The notes beneath the pieces were generated by a model. That model searched no databases, was not told where the DNA came from, and saw only the letters and a list, made by a program, of their open reading frames with translations. DNA of 64,000 nt from CAIWHR01 sp963813415 (GTDB taxonomy: Bacteria > Pseudomonadota > Gammaproteobacteria > Burkholderiales > Casimicrobiaceae): assembly GCA_963813415.1 (NCBI GenBank), contig CAWEYW010000009.1, forward strand, positions 434,001-498,000, read 5' to 3'. Below are positions 25,534 to 34,001 of the stretch, piece by piece. The number at the start of each line of letters is the position of its first letter. Positions within the stretch are counted from its first letter, which is position 1. A program made the translations under genes and the position numbers.

Positions 25534-26315
25534 CGCCCGCGCTTTCGATTGATGCGCGCCTCGAGCTCACGCAGCAGCGCGTCGATCGCGAACCCAACGA
25601 TGCCGATGGCGATCATCCCGCTCATCACGATCGAGGTGCTGATGCTCGCCTGGCCCCTGACCAGAAGGTAGCCAATGCCACTCGATGCAACGATCAGCTC
25701 GGCCCCGACGAGCGATTGCCAGCCGAGGCCCGCACTGATGCGCAAACCGGCCACGATCGATGGCACTGATGCGGGCAGCAGGACTTCGGTGATCATCCGC
25801 CAGTGGCTGGCGCCCAACGTCTGCGCTGCCTCGATGAAGCGTGGCTCGACGTACTTGGCGCCGCGGTAGGCGTTGATCACGCATGGCGGAAAGGCGCCGC
25901 TGAAGATGATCAGCACCGGTCCACCGATGCCGGTACCGAACCACAGCGCCGCGAACGGCACCCAGGCGATGGGCGCGACGAAGCGCAGCGCGTCGAAGAT
26001 CGGGCTCACGATGGCGTCCAGCCAGCGAAACCAGCCCATCATCAACCCGAGCGGAACACCGATGATCACTGCGAGTCCGAAGCCCATCGCGAATCGCCCG
26101 AAGCTCGATGCGAGGTGCTGTTGCAGGGTGTAGCCGACGAAGGGCGTCCGCGTCAGTGCCAGAAACTTTTCGAGCACCGCCAGCGGCGAAGGCAGGAATT
26201 GCGGCTTCACCAGGCCGGTGGCGGCGATCAGTGACCATACCGCGAAGAACGCGACCAGGCCGGCAGCCGACAGCGCGAGCGAGCGTTGCAGCGGGAGCGC
26301 TCGGCCGGCGTTCAC
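25530..26315 (-). CDS. ABC transporter permease (SsuC/TauC type), second copy
   Basis: A 261-aa inner-membrane permease with about six helices. The EAA loop is PRFIEAAQTLGASHWRMI, followed by VLLPASVPSIVAGLR, standard for the nitrate/sulfonate/taurine importer family. It is the last gene of the operon and starts 4 nt after the preceding permease stop. Together with the other permease it would form a heterodimeric channel for a sulfonate-like substrate. Confidence 0.9.
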   Translation of the reverse strand: MNAGRALPLQRSLALSAAGLVAFFAVWSLIAATGLVKPQFLPSPLAVLEKFLALTRTPFVGYTLQQHLASSFGRFAMGFGLAVIIGVPLGLMMGWFRWLDAIVSPIFDALRFVAPIAWVPFAALWFGTGIGGPVLIIFSGAFPPCVINAYRGAKYVEPRFIEAAQTLGASHWRMITEVLLPASVPSIVAGLRISAGLGWQSLVGAELIVASSGIGYLLVRGQASISTSIVMSGMIAIGIVGFAIDALLRELEARINRKRGR

Positions 26316-26319
26316 GCGA

Positions 26320-27099
26320 TCACGCCCTGCGCCACGGCATGGCCCAGCGCTCGATCAGGCCCAGCAACGCGGTCATTGCCGCGCCCGCAATGGCGACCCC
26401 GGCCATTCCGACCACGATCATCGCCGGAAAGATGTCGAGCGCAGCCTGCGAAAGGACGTGCCCCAGACCCGCGATGGCGCCGATGAGCTCCGCGGCGACG
26501 AGCGTTGTCCAGCAGGCCTGCAGCGACAACCGGAGGCCGGTGAACATCATCGGCAGTGCTCCGGGGACGAGCACCTCGCGCACCAGCGTCCGTGGCGGCA
26601 CGCCGAGCATGCGCGCTGCTTCGATGAGATGCGGTTCGATGGTCCGCACGCCGCTGTAGCTGTTGATCACCACCGGCACGAACGCGGCGAACCAGATCAC
26701 CAGCACCTTCGCGGCATCGCCGAGGCCGAGCCATACGATGGCGAGTGGAATCCACGCCAGCGGCGGAATGGGACGGATCAGCAGGAACGGCGGATTGACG
26801 AAGGCCTCGAACGATCGGCTCCACCCCATGCCGAGACCGAGCGGCACGCCGACCGCGACGGCGGCGACAAAGCCGAGCAGCACGAGCTTCGAGCTGTGCA
26901 GGACGTGCTCCAGCAGACGCGCATCGGCGTAGCCGGTCAGCGTGATCTGGCGCAGCGCGTCCCACACCTCCGCCGGCGCCGGAAAACGACCGGGACTGAT
27001 GGTCTGGGTGAGCGTGGTCAGCACGTACCACGCCGCGAACAGGGCGGCGAAGGTCGCGACGCCGACCCAGGCGGGCCGGCCATCGTCCCTGCGGGCCAT
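26320..27099 (-). CDS. ABC transporter permease (SsuC/TauC type), first copy
   Basis: A 259-aa permease with helices at, for example, VGVATFAALFAAWYVLTTL and VLLGFVAAVAVGVPLGLG. Its EAA loop is PHLIEAARMLGVPPRTLV, then REVLVPGALPMMFTGLR. It differs enough from the 25530 permease to suggest a heterodimer, whereas most SsuC/TauC importers use one permease twice. It starts 6 nt after the binding-protein gene. Confidence 0.9.
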   Translation of the reverse strand: MARRDDGRPAWVGVATFAALFAAWYVLTTLTQTISPGRFPAPAEVWDALRQITLTGYADARLLEHVLHSSKLVLLGFVAAVAVGVPLGLGMGWSRSFEAFVNPPFLLIRPIPPLAWIPLAIVWLGLGDAAKVLVIWFAAFVPVVINSYSGVRTIEPHLIEAARMLGVPPRTLVREVLVPGALPMMFTGLRLSLQACWTTLVAAELIGAIAGLGHVLSQAALDIFPAMIVVGMAGVAIAGAAMTALLGLIERWAMPWRRA

Positions 27100-27105
27100 G
27101 CCGGT

Positions 27106-28152
27106 TCAGTTCGTCCGGTTGGCGAACTCCTTCAGTTTCGGATCGGCGTCGACCATGCGCAGGTACTCGTCGGTCACGTACTTGCTGACGGCCGGCGCTT
27201 GGGCGAATGTGCCATTGGCCTTCATGAAATCGCCGATCTTGGTCAGCCAGCCATCGACCTCCGAGGTTCCGCCGGCGTTCCGATGCATGATCTTCAATTG
27301 CTGGGCGAGATCGAAGGTCGGGCGGGTATCGAACTCCTTTTTCATCGACACTTCGCTGATGGTCACCCCGCCCTGCTCGTAGAACGTCTTCATCATCGCG
27401 ATGGCTTGCGGCTGATGCGCGTTCATCCATTTCCAGGCGCGCAGGTACACCGCGAGGAACTTGGCGACGTCCTGCGGGTGCTCCTTGGCGTAATCGGCGC
27501 GCACGACCAGCGCGCCGGGAACGGCGGCGCCGGCATCCCGCCCGGAGCAGATCAGCTTGGCTCCGGTCTTTTCCTCCATCGTGTAGATGTTGGGTGCCCA
27601 CAAGCCGCCGAGATCCGCGTTGCCGCTGGACATCGCCGAGATGATCTCGGCCTGACCCATGCTCTTGATCGTCACGTCCGACTTCTTGAGGCCCCATTTG
27701 GCGAGGCACGACTGCACGGCATAGTCGCCGGTGGAGTTCGCGGTCAGCACGATGGTCTGGCCCTTGATGGACGCGGGATTCTTCATGAAGCCGTCGACGG
27801 TTTTCGCCGTGGCCATCAGCGCGTTGCCGTAAGACTCGTCGTTGGTGATGCCGATCGTCAGCAGGTTGTAGCGCGCGGCACCCAGTACCGCTGGCACCGA
27901 CCCCGTCCCACCGACATCCCACGACTTCGATGCCGATGCCGCGATCTGGGGCACACCCGCGGGGAAGGTGCTGAACGCCGGCTTCAGCCCAACCTCGGCA
28001 TACCAGCCCTTTTCGGCGGCGACGTAGAACGGCAGCGCCCAATACAGCGCCGGCTGGTAGCTGATCTTGATCTCCGTCGGCTGGCCCTGCACGCCCGGAG
28101 CCGCGATAACGACAACCAGGGCTGCTGCGAGTGCCGCAATATGCTTTTTCAT
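27106..28152 (-). CDS. ABC transporter periplasmic binding protein (sulfonate/taurine type)
   Basis: A 348-aa protein with a signal peptide (MKKHIAALAAALVVVIAAPG). The mature start TEIKISYQPALYWALPFYVA, then AEKGWYAEVGL, is typical of NMT1/SsuA-type binding proteins. Its ATG overlaps the ATPase stop (ATGA, 4 nt). It determines substrate specificity; from the dehydrogenases upstream, dihydroxypropanesulfonate or a related C3 sulfonate is the best guess (inference). Confidence 0.88.
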   Translation of the reverse strand: MKKHIAALAAALVVVIAAPGVQGQPTEIKISYQPALYWALPFYVAAEKGWYAEVGLKPAFSTFPAGVPQIAASASKSWDVGGTGSVPAVLGAARYNLLTIGITNDESYGNALMATAKTVDGFMKNPASIKGQTIVLTANSTGDYAVQSCLAKWGLKKSDVTIKSMGQAEIISAMSSGNADLGGLWAPNIYTMEEKTGAKLICSGRDAGAAVPGALVVRADYAKEHPQDVAKFLAVYLRAWKWMNAHQPQAIAMMKTFYEQGGVTISEVSMKKEFDTRPTFDLAQQLKIMHRNAGGTSEVDGWLTKIGDFMKANGTFAQAPAVSKYVTDEYLRMVDADPKLKEFANRTN

Positions 28153-28976
28153 GCTCTGCCTCCTCCTGTGGTGTTCAGCGCTTCGGTCTCGGGCTGCTGC
28201 TCGCCGCGCAACAGTCTCCAGATGTGGGTCCGCAAGTGCACGAACGAGGCCTGGTCCATCACCTCCTCGGTGCGATCGAAAAGGCCCCAGCGTTCGGCGG
28301 CACGGATTGGCGCGACGTCGATGACTTCACGGATCGTGCCCGGCCGACGCGTCATGACGACGACGCGGTCGGCCAGGTAGACCGCCTCGTCCACCGCGTG
28401 GGTGATGAACAGCACGGTGCGGGGATTGACGCGCGACAGCTTGATCAGCTCCTCCTGCATGACCACGCGCGTCTGCGCGTCCAGAGCGCCGAAGGGCTCG
28501 TCCATCAGCAGCACGTCCGGGTCGAGCACATAGCTGCGGGCAATCGCCACGCGTTGCTGCATGCCCCCGGAGAGCTGGTGCGGATAGGCCGATTCATAGC
28601 CCTGGAGGCCCATCAGCTCGACTTGCCGCGCGATGCGCTCACGCCGCGTCGAGGCGTCGCCGCCTTTGCTGCGCAAGCCGAAATCGATGTTCTCGTACAC
28701 CGTCTTCCACGGAAACAGCGCGAATTGCTGGAATACGACCGCGCGGTCGGGGCCGGGTTGCGTCACCGGCCGACCGCCCACCGAGACGGTGCCGGACGTC
28801 GGGAACTCGAGCCCCGCCGCCATGCGCAGACAGGTGGTCTTGCCGCACCCGGAGGGGCCGACGATTGCGACGAACTCGCGGTCGCGCACGTTGAAACTGA
28901 CACGATCGAGCGTCAGGAAATCCTTGCCATCGCGCTGGAACACGCGACTGACACTGTCGAAGACGATTTCGCTCAT
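28149..28976 (-). CDS. ABC transporter ATPase (SsuB/TauB type)
   Basis: A 275-aa ATPase with Walker A GPSGCGKTT, Q-loop VVFQQFALFPW, signature LSGGMQQRVAIAR, Walker B VLLMDEPFGALD and switch His in FITHAVDEAV. These spellings are those of the nitrate/sulfonate/taurine family. It lies 7 nt after the alcohol dehydrogenase gene and overlaps the binding-protein gene by 4 nt. Confidence 0.93.
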   Translation of the reverse strand: MSEIVFDSVSRVFQRDGKDFLTLDRVSFNVRDREFVAIVGPSGCGKTTCLRMAAGLEFPTSGTVSVGGRPVTQPGPDRAVVFQQFALFPWKTVYENIDFGLRSKGGDASTRRERIARQVELMGLQGYESAYPHQLSGGMQQRVAIARSYVLDPDVLLMDEPFGALDAQTRVVMQEELIKLSRVNPRTVLFITHAVDEAVYLADRVVVMTRRPGTIREVIDVAPIRAAERWGLFDRTEEVMDQASFVHLRTHIWRLLRGEQQPETEALNTTGGGRA

Positions 28977-28983
28977 GCCTGCC

Positions 28984-29979
28984 TCATGGCCGGAGCACGA
29001 TTTTTGCCGCGGCGCTGCGTCCCTCGTGCAGATCGCGGAACGCGGCAGCGCCCTCGGCCAGAGGTCGCTCCTCGACCCACACGAGGTCGCCGAATGCGCC
29101 TTCGTAGAGCGCCAGCACTGCGGCGCGCAGGTCGGAGGTCGAATACGTATACGTGCCGATCAGGGTCACTTCGGCGAGTGTCAGCTTACGCATGTCGATC
29201 TCACTCGCCCAGTCCATGAGACCGATGTGCATGACCACCCCGCCGGGCTTCACCGTCGCCATCGCTGTCGTGCGGGTGGCTTTGGCACCCACGGCATCGA
29301 TCACGAGATCGGCGCTGTTCGCGGGCGGCTCCGGATCCGCGCCGGGATCGTAGGTCGCGACCTGCGCAGCCTCCGCGAGGGATTCGCGGCGGAGCCCGTT
29401 GGTCTCGGCGACCGTCACATGACGAACGCCGTAGCTCCTGAGCAACAGCGCGGCGAGCATCCCGATGGCGCCGCCGCCCAGCACGAGAACGCGGCACTCG
29501 GGCAGCGGCCGCACGAGCGCTCGGGATGCAATGGCGATCGCATGCAACGCGGTTGCCGCAGGCTCGGTCAGCGCCGCGGCGCGAGCGCTCATGTCCGGTG
29601 GGATCTCGATGACGCTACGTGCCGCCGTCGTCATGAACTCGGCAAAGCCTCCGGCGCGCGTCATGCCGATCATCGTACGGTCCGCACAGAGATTGTCGCG
29701 CCCCTGCCTGCAGTACTCGCAGACGCCGCAGGTGATGAGCGGGTTCACGGTGACCCTGCGGCCCTGCCCCGGGCCTTCGAGGATGCGGCCCGCGAGCTCG
29801 TGGCCGAGAATCAGCGGCGGCACGCGCCGCGGATCGTGGCCGTGGTAGGCGTGCATGTCCGAGCCGCAGATGCCGACGGCGTCGATGCCGATCAGCACCT
29901 CGCCGGCACCGGGCACTGGGGCCGGCTCCTCACGGTACGTGACTTCGTTGGGAGCCGTATAGACGAGTGCTTTCATCCT
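28984..29979 (-). CDS. Zinc-dependent medium-chain alcohol dehydrogenase (HpsP candidate)
   Basis: A 331-aa MDR enzyme starting MKALVYTAPNEVTYREE. Catalytic zinc residues: Cys in VGICGSDMHAYHGHD and GHE in ILGHELAGRI. The structural zinc Cys cluster is CGVCEYCRQGRDNLC. NAD-binding motif is VLVLGGGAIGMLAA. In Cupriavidus, dihydroxypropanesulfonate (DHPS) catabolism uses two DHPS-2-dehydrogenases, HpsO and HpsP, to interconvert the enantiomers before HpsN acts. The SDR and this MDR enzyme beside an HpsN-like protein would fill those roles (inference). Its start overlaps the SDR gene by 7 nt. Confidence 0.85.
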   Translation of the reverse strand, partial: RMKALVYTAPNEVTYREEPAPVPGAGEVLIGIDAVGICGSDMHAYHGHDPRRVPPLILGHELAGRILEGPGQGRRVTVNPLITCGVCEYCRQGRDNLCADRTMIGMTRAGGFAEFMTTAARSVIEIPPDMSARAAALTEPAATALHAIAIASRALVRPLPECRVLVLGGGAIGMLAALLLRSYGVRHVTVAETNGLRRESLAEAAQVATYDPGADPEPPANSADLVIDAVGAKATRTTAMATVKPGGVVMHIGLMDWASEIDMRKLTLAEVTLIGTYTYSTSDLRAAVLALYEGAFGDLVWVEERPLAEGAAAFRDLHEGRSAAAKIVLRP

Positions 29980-30755
29980 GCCGAGTACCCTCCGTCGACG
30001 AAAATGGTCTGCCCGGTCACGTAATCGGACGCGCGACTCGCAAGGTACACCGCCGTGCCGGCCAGATCTTCGAGCTCGCCGTTGCGGCCGATGAAGGTGC
30101 GCTCGGCGTTGGCGCGCCACTTGTCGGGGTCGGCAGCGACTGCTGCGGTCAGGGCCGTCGGAAAGAAGCCTGGGGCGATGGCGTTGGCGTTGACGCCATG
30201 GCCGGACCACGCCTGCGCTTGCGCGCGTGTCAGCTGCACGATCCCGCCTTTCGAAGCGCCGTAGGGGCCGCCGTTCGCGAACGCACGCACCGACTGCAGC
30301 GAGGCGATGTTGATGATGCGGCCCCAACGGCGCGCGATCATCGCGGGCGCGAGTCTTTGCGCGAGGAAGAATGGTGCATCGAGGTTGATGGCGAGCGTGC
30401 GGTCCCATGCCTCGTGCGTCACGTCGAGCATCGGTTGGCGCAGATTGATGCCGGCGGCATTGACCAGGATGTCCGGCGCGCCGAACGCGGCCGGCGCCGC
30501 ATCGGCACAGGCGTCGAGCGCGCTGCGGTCCGTAAGATCGCAAGGCAGGGCCACGGCCTCGCCGCCGACCGCCGCGATCTCCGCGCGCGCCGCCTGCAAT
30601 TCGGCCGCACGGCGCGCCACGAGCACGATGCGCGCCCCCGCCTCGGCCAGCGCCAGCGCGACGGCGCGCCCGATGCCCGAACTCGCACCCGTAACCAACG
30701 CCACGCGCCCAGAGAGCCCGAAGAGCCCCAGCACGTTCATCGCGCGGCCACGCAC
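29973..30755 (-). CDS. Short-chain dehydrogenase/reductase (HpsO candidate)
   Basis: A 260-aa SDR, with possible starts at 30755 or 30740 (MNVLGLFGLSGR). The NAD(P)-binding motif is TGASSGIG, the NAG-type strand appears as LVNAAGI, and catalytic Ser and Tyr-x3-Lys occur as NIASLQS and YGASKGG. GYSAG ends the protein. It sits 49 nt downstream of the HpsN-like gene. It probably oxidises or reduces a secondary alcohol of the same substrate, such as the C2 hydroxyl of DHPS (inference). Confidence 0.88.
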   Translation of the reverse strand: MRGRAMNVLGLFGLSGRVALVTGASSGIGRAVALALAEAGARIVLVARRAAELQAARAEIAAVGGEAVALPCDLTDRSALDACADAAPAAFGAPDILVNAAGINLRQPMLDVTHEAWDRTLAINLDAPFFLAQRLAPAMIARRWGRIINIASLQSVRAFANGGPYGASKGGIVQLTRAQAQAWSGHGVNANAIAPGFFPTALTAAVAADPDKWRANAERTFIGRNGELEDLAGTAVYLASRASDYVTGQTIFVDGGYSAG

Positions 30756-30804
30756 ACGCTGATGCGTCTGCGCCGCCCAGGATGGCGAATCGACCTCGCA
30801 GGTG

Positions 30805-32118
30805 TCATGCGGTCACCGGGGTACCCTTGTCGAAATGTTCATCCGGAAAATACTTCTCCAGCCGGTCGTCCGCGGTGCGCGCGTGGGCTTCCATCCCTTC
30901 CAGGCGCGAGATGCGCGCACTCACCTGACCAATCGTCCGGGTCGCTTCACGGTCCATGCGCTGCCACGTAAGGGTCTTCAAGAACTTGTGCACCGAGAGC
31001 CCACCGGAATAGCGCGCCGCCCCCTTGGTGGGCAGGATGTGATTCGGCCCCGAGGCCTTGTCGCCGAATGCGACGGTGGTCTCCTCGCCCAAGAAAAGCG
31101 AGCCGTAGCAGGTCAGCCGCGCCAGCCACCAGTCGAGATCGCGCGCATGCACTTCGAGGTGCTCCGCGGCGTAGCGGTCCGATGCCGCGGCGGCCTCGTC
31201 CCGCGAGCTGCAAAGGATGACCTCGCCATAGTCGCGCCAGGCGGCACCGGCTGCATCGCGCGCCGTCGGCGGCAGCGCGCCGATGAGTAGCGGGACGCGA
31301 CGCATCACCTCTTCGGCAAGCGGTCGTGACACCGTGATGAGCCACGCCGGCGACTCGTGACCGTGTTCGGCCTGCCCCACCAGGTCGGACGCGACGATGG
31401 CCGGGTCGGCACTGTCGTCGGCGATCACCGCGACCTCCGAGGGACCGGCAAACACGTCGATGCCCACCTTGCCGAACAGCATGCGCTTGGCCTCGGCGAC
31501 GAACTTGTTGCCGGGCCCGACGACGATGTCGGCCGGCTTGCCGGTGAAGAGGCCATAGGCCATCGCCGCAATGGCCTGCACGCCCCCCAGGGTCAGGATG
31601 ACGTCCGCGCCGGCGACCTGCATCGCATAGAGGACGTGCGGATGGATGCCTTCGCCCCTGTACGGCGTCGAGCAGGCCACCACGGTCGGGACGCCAGCCG
31701 CCTTCGCCGTCGCAATGCTCATGTACGCCGACGCGATATGCGCGTAGCGGCCGGTAGGGACGTAGCAGCCGGCGACGTTGACGGGCACGAGACGCTGCCC
31801 GGCGATGAGTCCGGGCTGCACCTCGATCGAAAATTCGCGAACCGAGTCGCGCTGCGCCGTCGCAAACCGCCGCACCTGCTCGGTGGCAAACTCGATGTCA
31901 TGCTTGATCGACGCGGGGATGTCGCGCGTGCGGCGTTCGACTTCCTCCGCCGTGACCACGATCTCGCCCGTCCAATGGTCGAGCTTCCGTGCGTACTCGC
32001 GCACCGCCGGTTCACCGCGGCGCTCGATGTCGGCGAGCATGTCGCCGGCGACCTTCTGCGCGGTGCCGGCTTCGGTTTCAGGTGTCTTGGCGGCCTGCTT
32101 CAGGTATTCGATCGACAT
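30805..32118 (-). CDS. hpsN: HisD-family sulfopropanediol 3-dehydrogenase (HpsN-like)
   Basis: A 437-aa histidinol-dehydrogenase-superfamily protein. The Glu-His pair (AAEHLEV), the zinc-binding Gln/His (GQAEHGHES) and the C-terminal His (EGMEAHART) are conserved. The N-terminus MSIEYLKQAAKTPETE and the block ASGPNHILPTKGAARYSGG match HpsN, which oxidises (R)-DHPS to (R)-sulfolactate with NAD+, better than histidine-pathway HisD. The context also argues against histidine synthesis: no his genes, but an SDR, an MDR and a sulfonate-type ABC importer downstream. It is first in a seven-gene operon controlled by the LacI-type operators at 32132-32214. A different polyol substrate remains possible. 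Confidence 0.75.
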   Translation of the reverse strand: MSIEYLKQAAKTPETEAGTAQKVAGDMLADIERRGEPAVREYARKLDHWTGEIVVTAEEVERRTRDIPASIKHDIEFATEQVRRFATAQRDSVREFSIEVQPGLIAGQRLVPVNVAGCYVPTGRYAHIASAYMSIATAKAAGVPTVVACSTPYRGEGIHPHVLYAMQVAGADVILTLGGVQAIAAMAYGLFTGKPADIVVGPGNKFVAEAKRMLFGKVGIDVFAGPSEVAVIADDSADPAIVASDLVGQAEHGHESPAWLITVSRPLAEEVMRRVPLLIGALPPTARDAAGAAWRDYGEVILCSSRDEAAAASDRYAAEHLEVHARDLDWWLARLTCYGSLFLGEETTVAFGDKASGPNHILPTKGAARYSGGLSVHKFLKTLTWQRMDREATRTIGQVSARISRLEGMEAHARTADDRLEKYFPDEHFDKGTPVTA

Positions 32119-32131
32119 GGAGGCCCTCTCG

Positions 32132-32147
32132 ATGAAAGCGCTTTCAT
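32132..32147. promoter_or_regulatory. LacI-family operator 1 (perfect palindrome)
   Basis: ATGAAAGCGCTTTCAT is a perfect 16-bp palindrome with the central CG typical of LacI/GalR sites. It lies 13 nt upstream of the hpsN-like ATG. Confidence 0.75.
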
Positions 32148-32200
32148 GCAGCCTATCCCGAGTGCCGCAAGGGCGTCAATGTGCGCCGCAGCATATGCTT

Positions 32201-32214
32201 TGCAAGCGCTTTCA
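32201..32214. promoter_or_regulatory. LacI-family operator 2
   Basis: TGCAAGCGCTTTCA matches the core of operator 1 (TGAAAGCGCTTTCA) at 13 of 14 positions. The two centres are 68 bp apart, about 6.5 helical turns, in the divergent hpsN/lacI-type intergenic region. Confidence 0.7.
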
Positions 32215-32291
32215 GCATGCTATTCTGGATTCCGGGCAACCCGAGGCCGGGATGGATTCGAGCAGCCATGGCGCGTACAGGAAGATTGGCG

Positions 32292-33356
32292 ATGGCCGAG
32301 CGTTCCAATGCGGGTGGTGCAAGGAAGCGCACCACCGCCGCACGTCTGTCCGATGTCGCGCGCGCCGCGGGGGTATCGCTTTCGACGGCATCGCGGGCAC
32401 TTGCCGATCCGCAACTGGTGCATCCGCAGACGCGCGCGAAGATCGATCAGGCGGCCCGGTTGCTCGGGTACGTCCCGCACGGCGCCGCGCGCGCCCTCGC
32501 CTCCAAGCGATCGCGGACGGTCGGTGCGGTCGTCCCGACGCTCGACAACCCCATTTTCGCGCATTCAACACAGGCTTTGCAGCGCGCACTCGGCGAGGCG
32601 GGCTACACCTTGCTGCTGGGGAGCCACGAGTACGACATGGATACCGAGTTCGAGGTAACGCGTGCACTCGTCGAGCGCGGTGTGGACGGCCTGGCGCTGG
32701 TGGGTACCGATCATTCGCCCGATCTCTATCAATTCCTTGCGCGCTCCGGGGTTCCCTTCGAATTGACCTGGGCAATCGATCCGGACCGTCGTCATCACTG
32801 TGTCGGCTTCTCCAACCGGCTGGCGTCGATCCGCGTGACGCAATACCTGCTCGAACTCGGCCATCGCGAACTCGCCGTCGTATCCGGGTATACGGCGCAC
32901 AACGATCGCGCGCGCGATCGCGTCGCCGGTGTGCGTGAGGGACTGGCCGCCCACGGTCTGGAGCTACCGGAGGCTCGATACGTGGAGACTGCGTTCTCCG
33001 TCTCAAGTGGACGCCTGGCGTTGCGCGACTTGCTTGCGCGCGGTTCTCCGCCGACCGCGATCGCCTGCGGCAACGATCTGCTCGCGTTCGGCGTGCTGCT
33101 CGAGTGCGCCGCGCGCCGCATCGCCGTGCCAGGAGAGATGTCGGTGGCCGGCTTCGACGACATCGAGCTCGCGGCCGAAGTATCGCCGCCGCTCACCACC
33201 ATTCATATTCCGACGGCTGACATCGGCCGGCGGGCGGCTGAACGCCTGCTCGCGCGCCTTTCAGGCCAGCGCGTCTCGCGGATCGAGGAACTGGCTGCAG
33301 ACCTGATCGTGCGTGGCAGCACCGGCCCGCCGCGTGGCCAGCGGCCGAAACCGTAG
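32292..33356 (+). CDS. LacI family transcriptional regulator
   Basis: A 354-aa repressor. The N-terminal HTH is ARLSDVARAAGVSLSTASRA with the minor-groove hinge helix following (GAARALASKRS). The periplasmic-binding-like effector domain ends with MSVAGFDDIELAAEVSPPLT and TADIGRRAAERLL, standard for the family. AGGAAG at 32279-32284 supports ATG 32292; ATG 32268 is in frame and would add 8 residues. It is divergent from the HpsN-type operon and two near-identical palindromes lie between them, so it likely represses that operon and itself until an intermediate binds. Confidence 0.92.
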   Translation: MAERSNAGGARKRTTAARLSDVARAAGVSLSTASRALADPQLVHPQTRAKIDQAARLLGYVPHGAARALASKRSRTVGAVVPTLDNPIFAHSTQALQRALGEAGYTLLLGSHEYDMDTEFEVTRALVERGVDGLALVGTDHSPDLYQFLARSGVPFELTWAIDPDRRHHCVGFSNRLASIRVTQYLLELGHRELAVVSGYTAHNDRARDRVAGVREGLAAHGLELPEARYVETAFSVSSGRLALRDLLARGSPPTAIACGNDLLAFGVLLECAARRIAVPGEMSVAGFDDIELAAEVSPPLTTIHIPTADIGRRAAERLLARLSGQRVSRIEELAADLIVRGSTGPPRGQRPKP

Positions 33357-34001
33357 ATCCGCTTGGCGCGAGCGCTACCAACGCGGCAATTTCTCGTTTC
33401 TTCGCAGTGTTCGCCGTGACCGAGAATTCCTGCGGCTGCCGTGCCCGCGAAGGCGGCATCGGCTGCCTGATGCGAACGCGGCGGAAACCGTCAGGTCGTA
33501 TCACCGCCGGCGCTTGTCATCGATGCGGACGCTGGGAAGCCCCTTCCGCCGTTCCGAGAGCATGAAGAATCCGCGACCGGCCGGCCCGCGGAACCGTTCC
33601 CTGACAGTTGCGCCAGTTCCAGCAACCGTCGTCCATCGCGCAATGGCCGGCGTGCCGTCCGCGGCAGCCGGTTTTGTAGGGCTCATTCAGGTGACATCTC
33701 TGGCTCGACCTCTTGTCTGAACAATGACTACACGCGCGTATCTAATGTCAGGTAGTTCATGTGACACGTGAACTGCGCGGGGGGTGGGTCCGGTTCTGTC
33801 ACCCTCTTGCCACCTATTCGGGGGATGCGGAGGGCGCGACTCGCGGAGCAAAATGAGTGCCGGTTGCCGTTGGACGCAGAACTTGCGTCTCTCCGGCCAC
33901 TCTGAATTGCCCATCAAAGCGTGTTCGGTGCAGCTTCGTGCGCACGCCTCGAACACGATACCGACCAGATCTCATCACTGCGGAGCGACGAAAATCACGT
34001 G
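33357..34001. other. 645-nt intergenic stretch with one palindrome
   Basis: No supported gene. An imperfect palindrome with arms GTTCATGTG and CACGTGAAC around one A lies at 33755-33773; it has the look of a regulator site but no regulator is adjacent. Several short frames cross the stretch without protein-like composition. Confidence 0.45.

Noticed and set aside
26218..28380. 720-codon plus-strand open frame
   Set aside because: Antisense shadow of the ABC transporter genes; the high GC3 opens the opposite strand.
30805..32118. Histidinol dehydrogenase of histidine biosynthesis
   Set aside because: No other his genes; the neighbours are dehydrogenases and a sulfonate-type importer, and the conserved blocks fit HpsN better.
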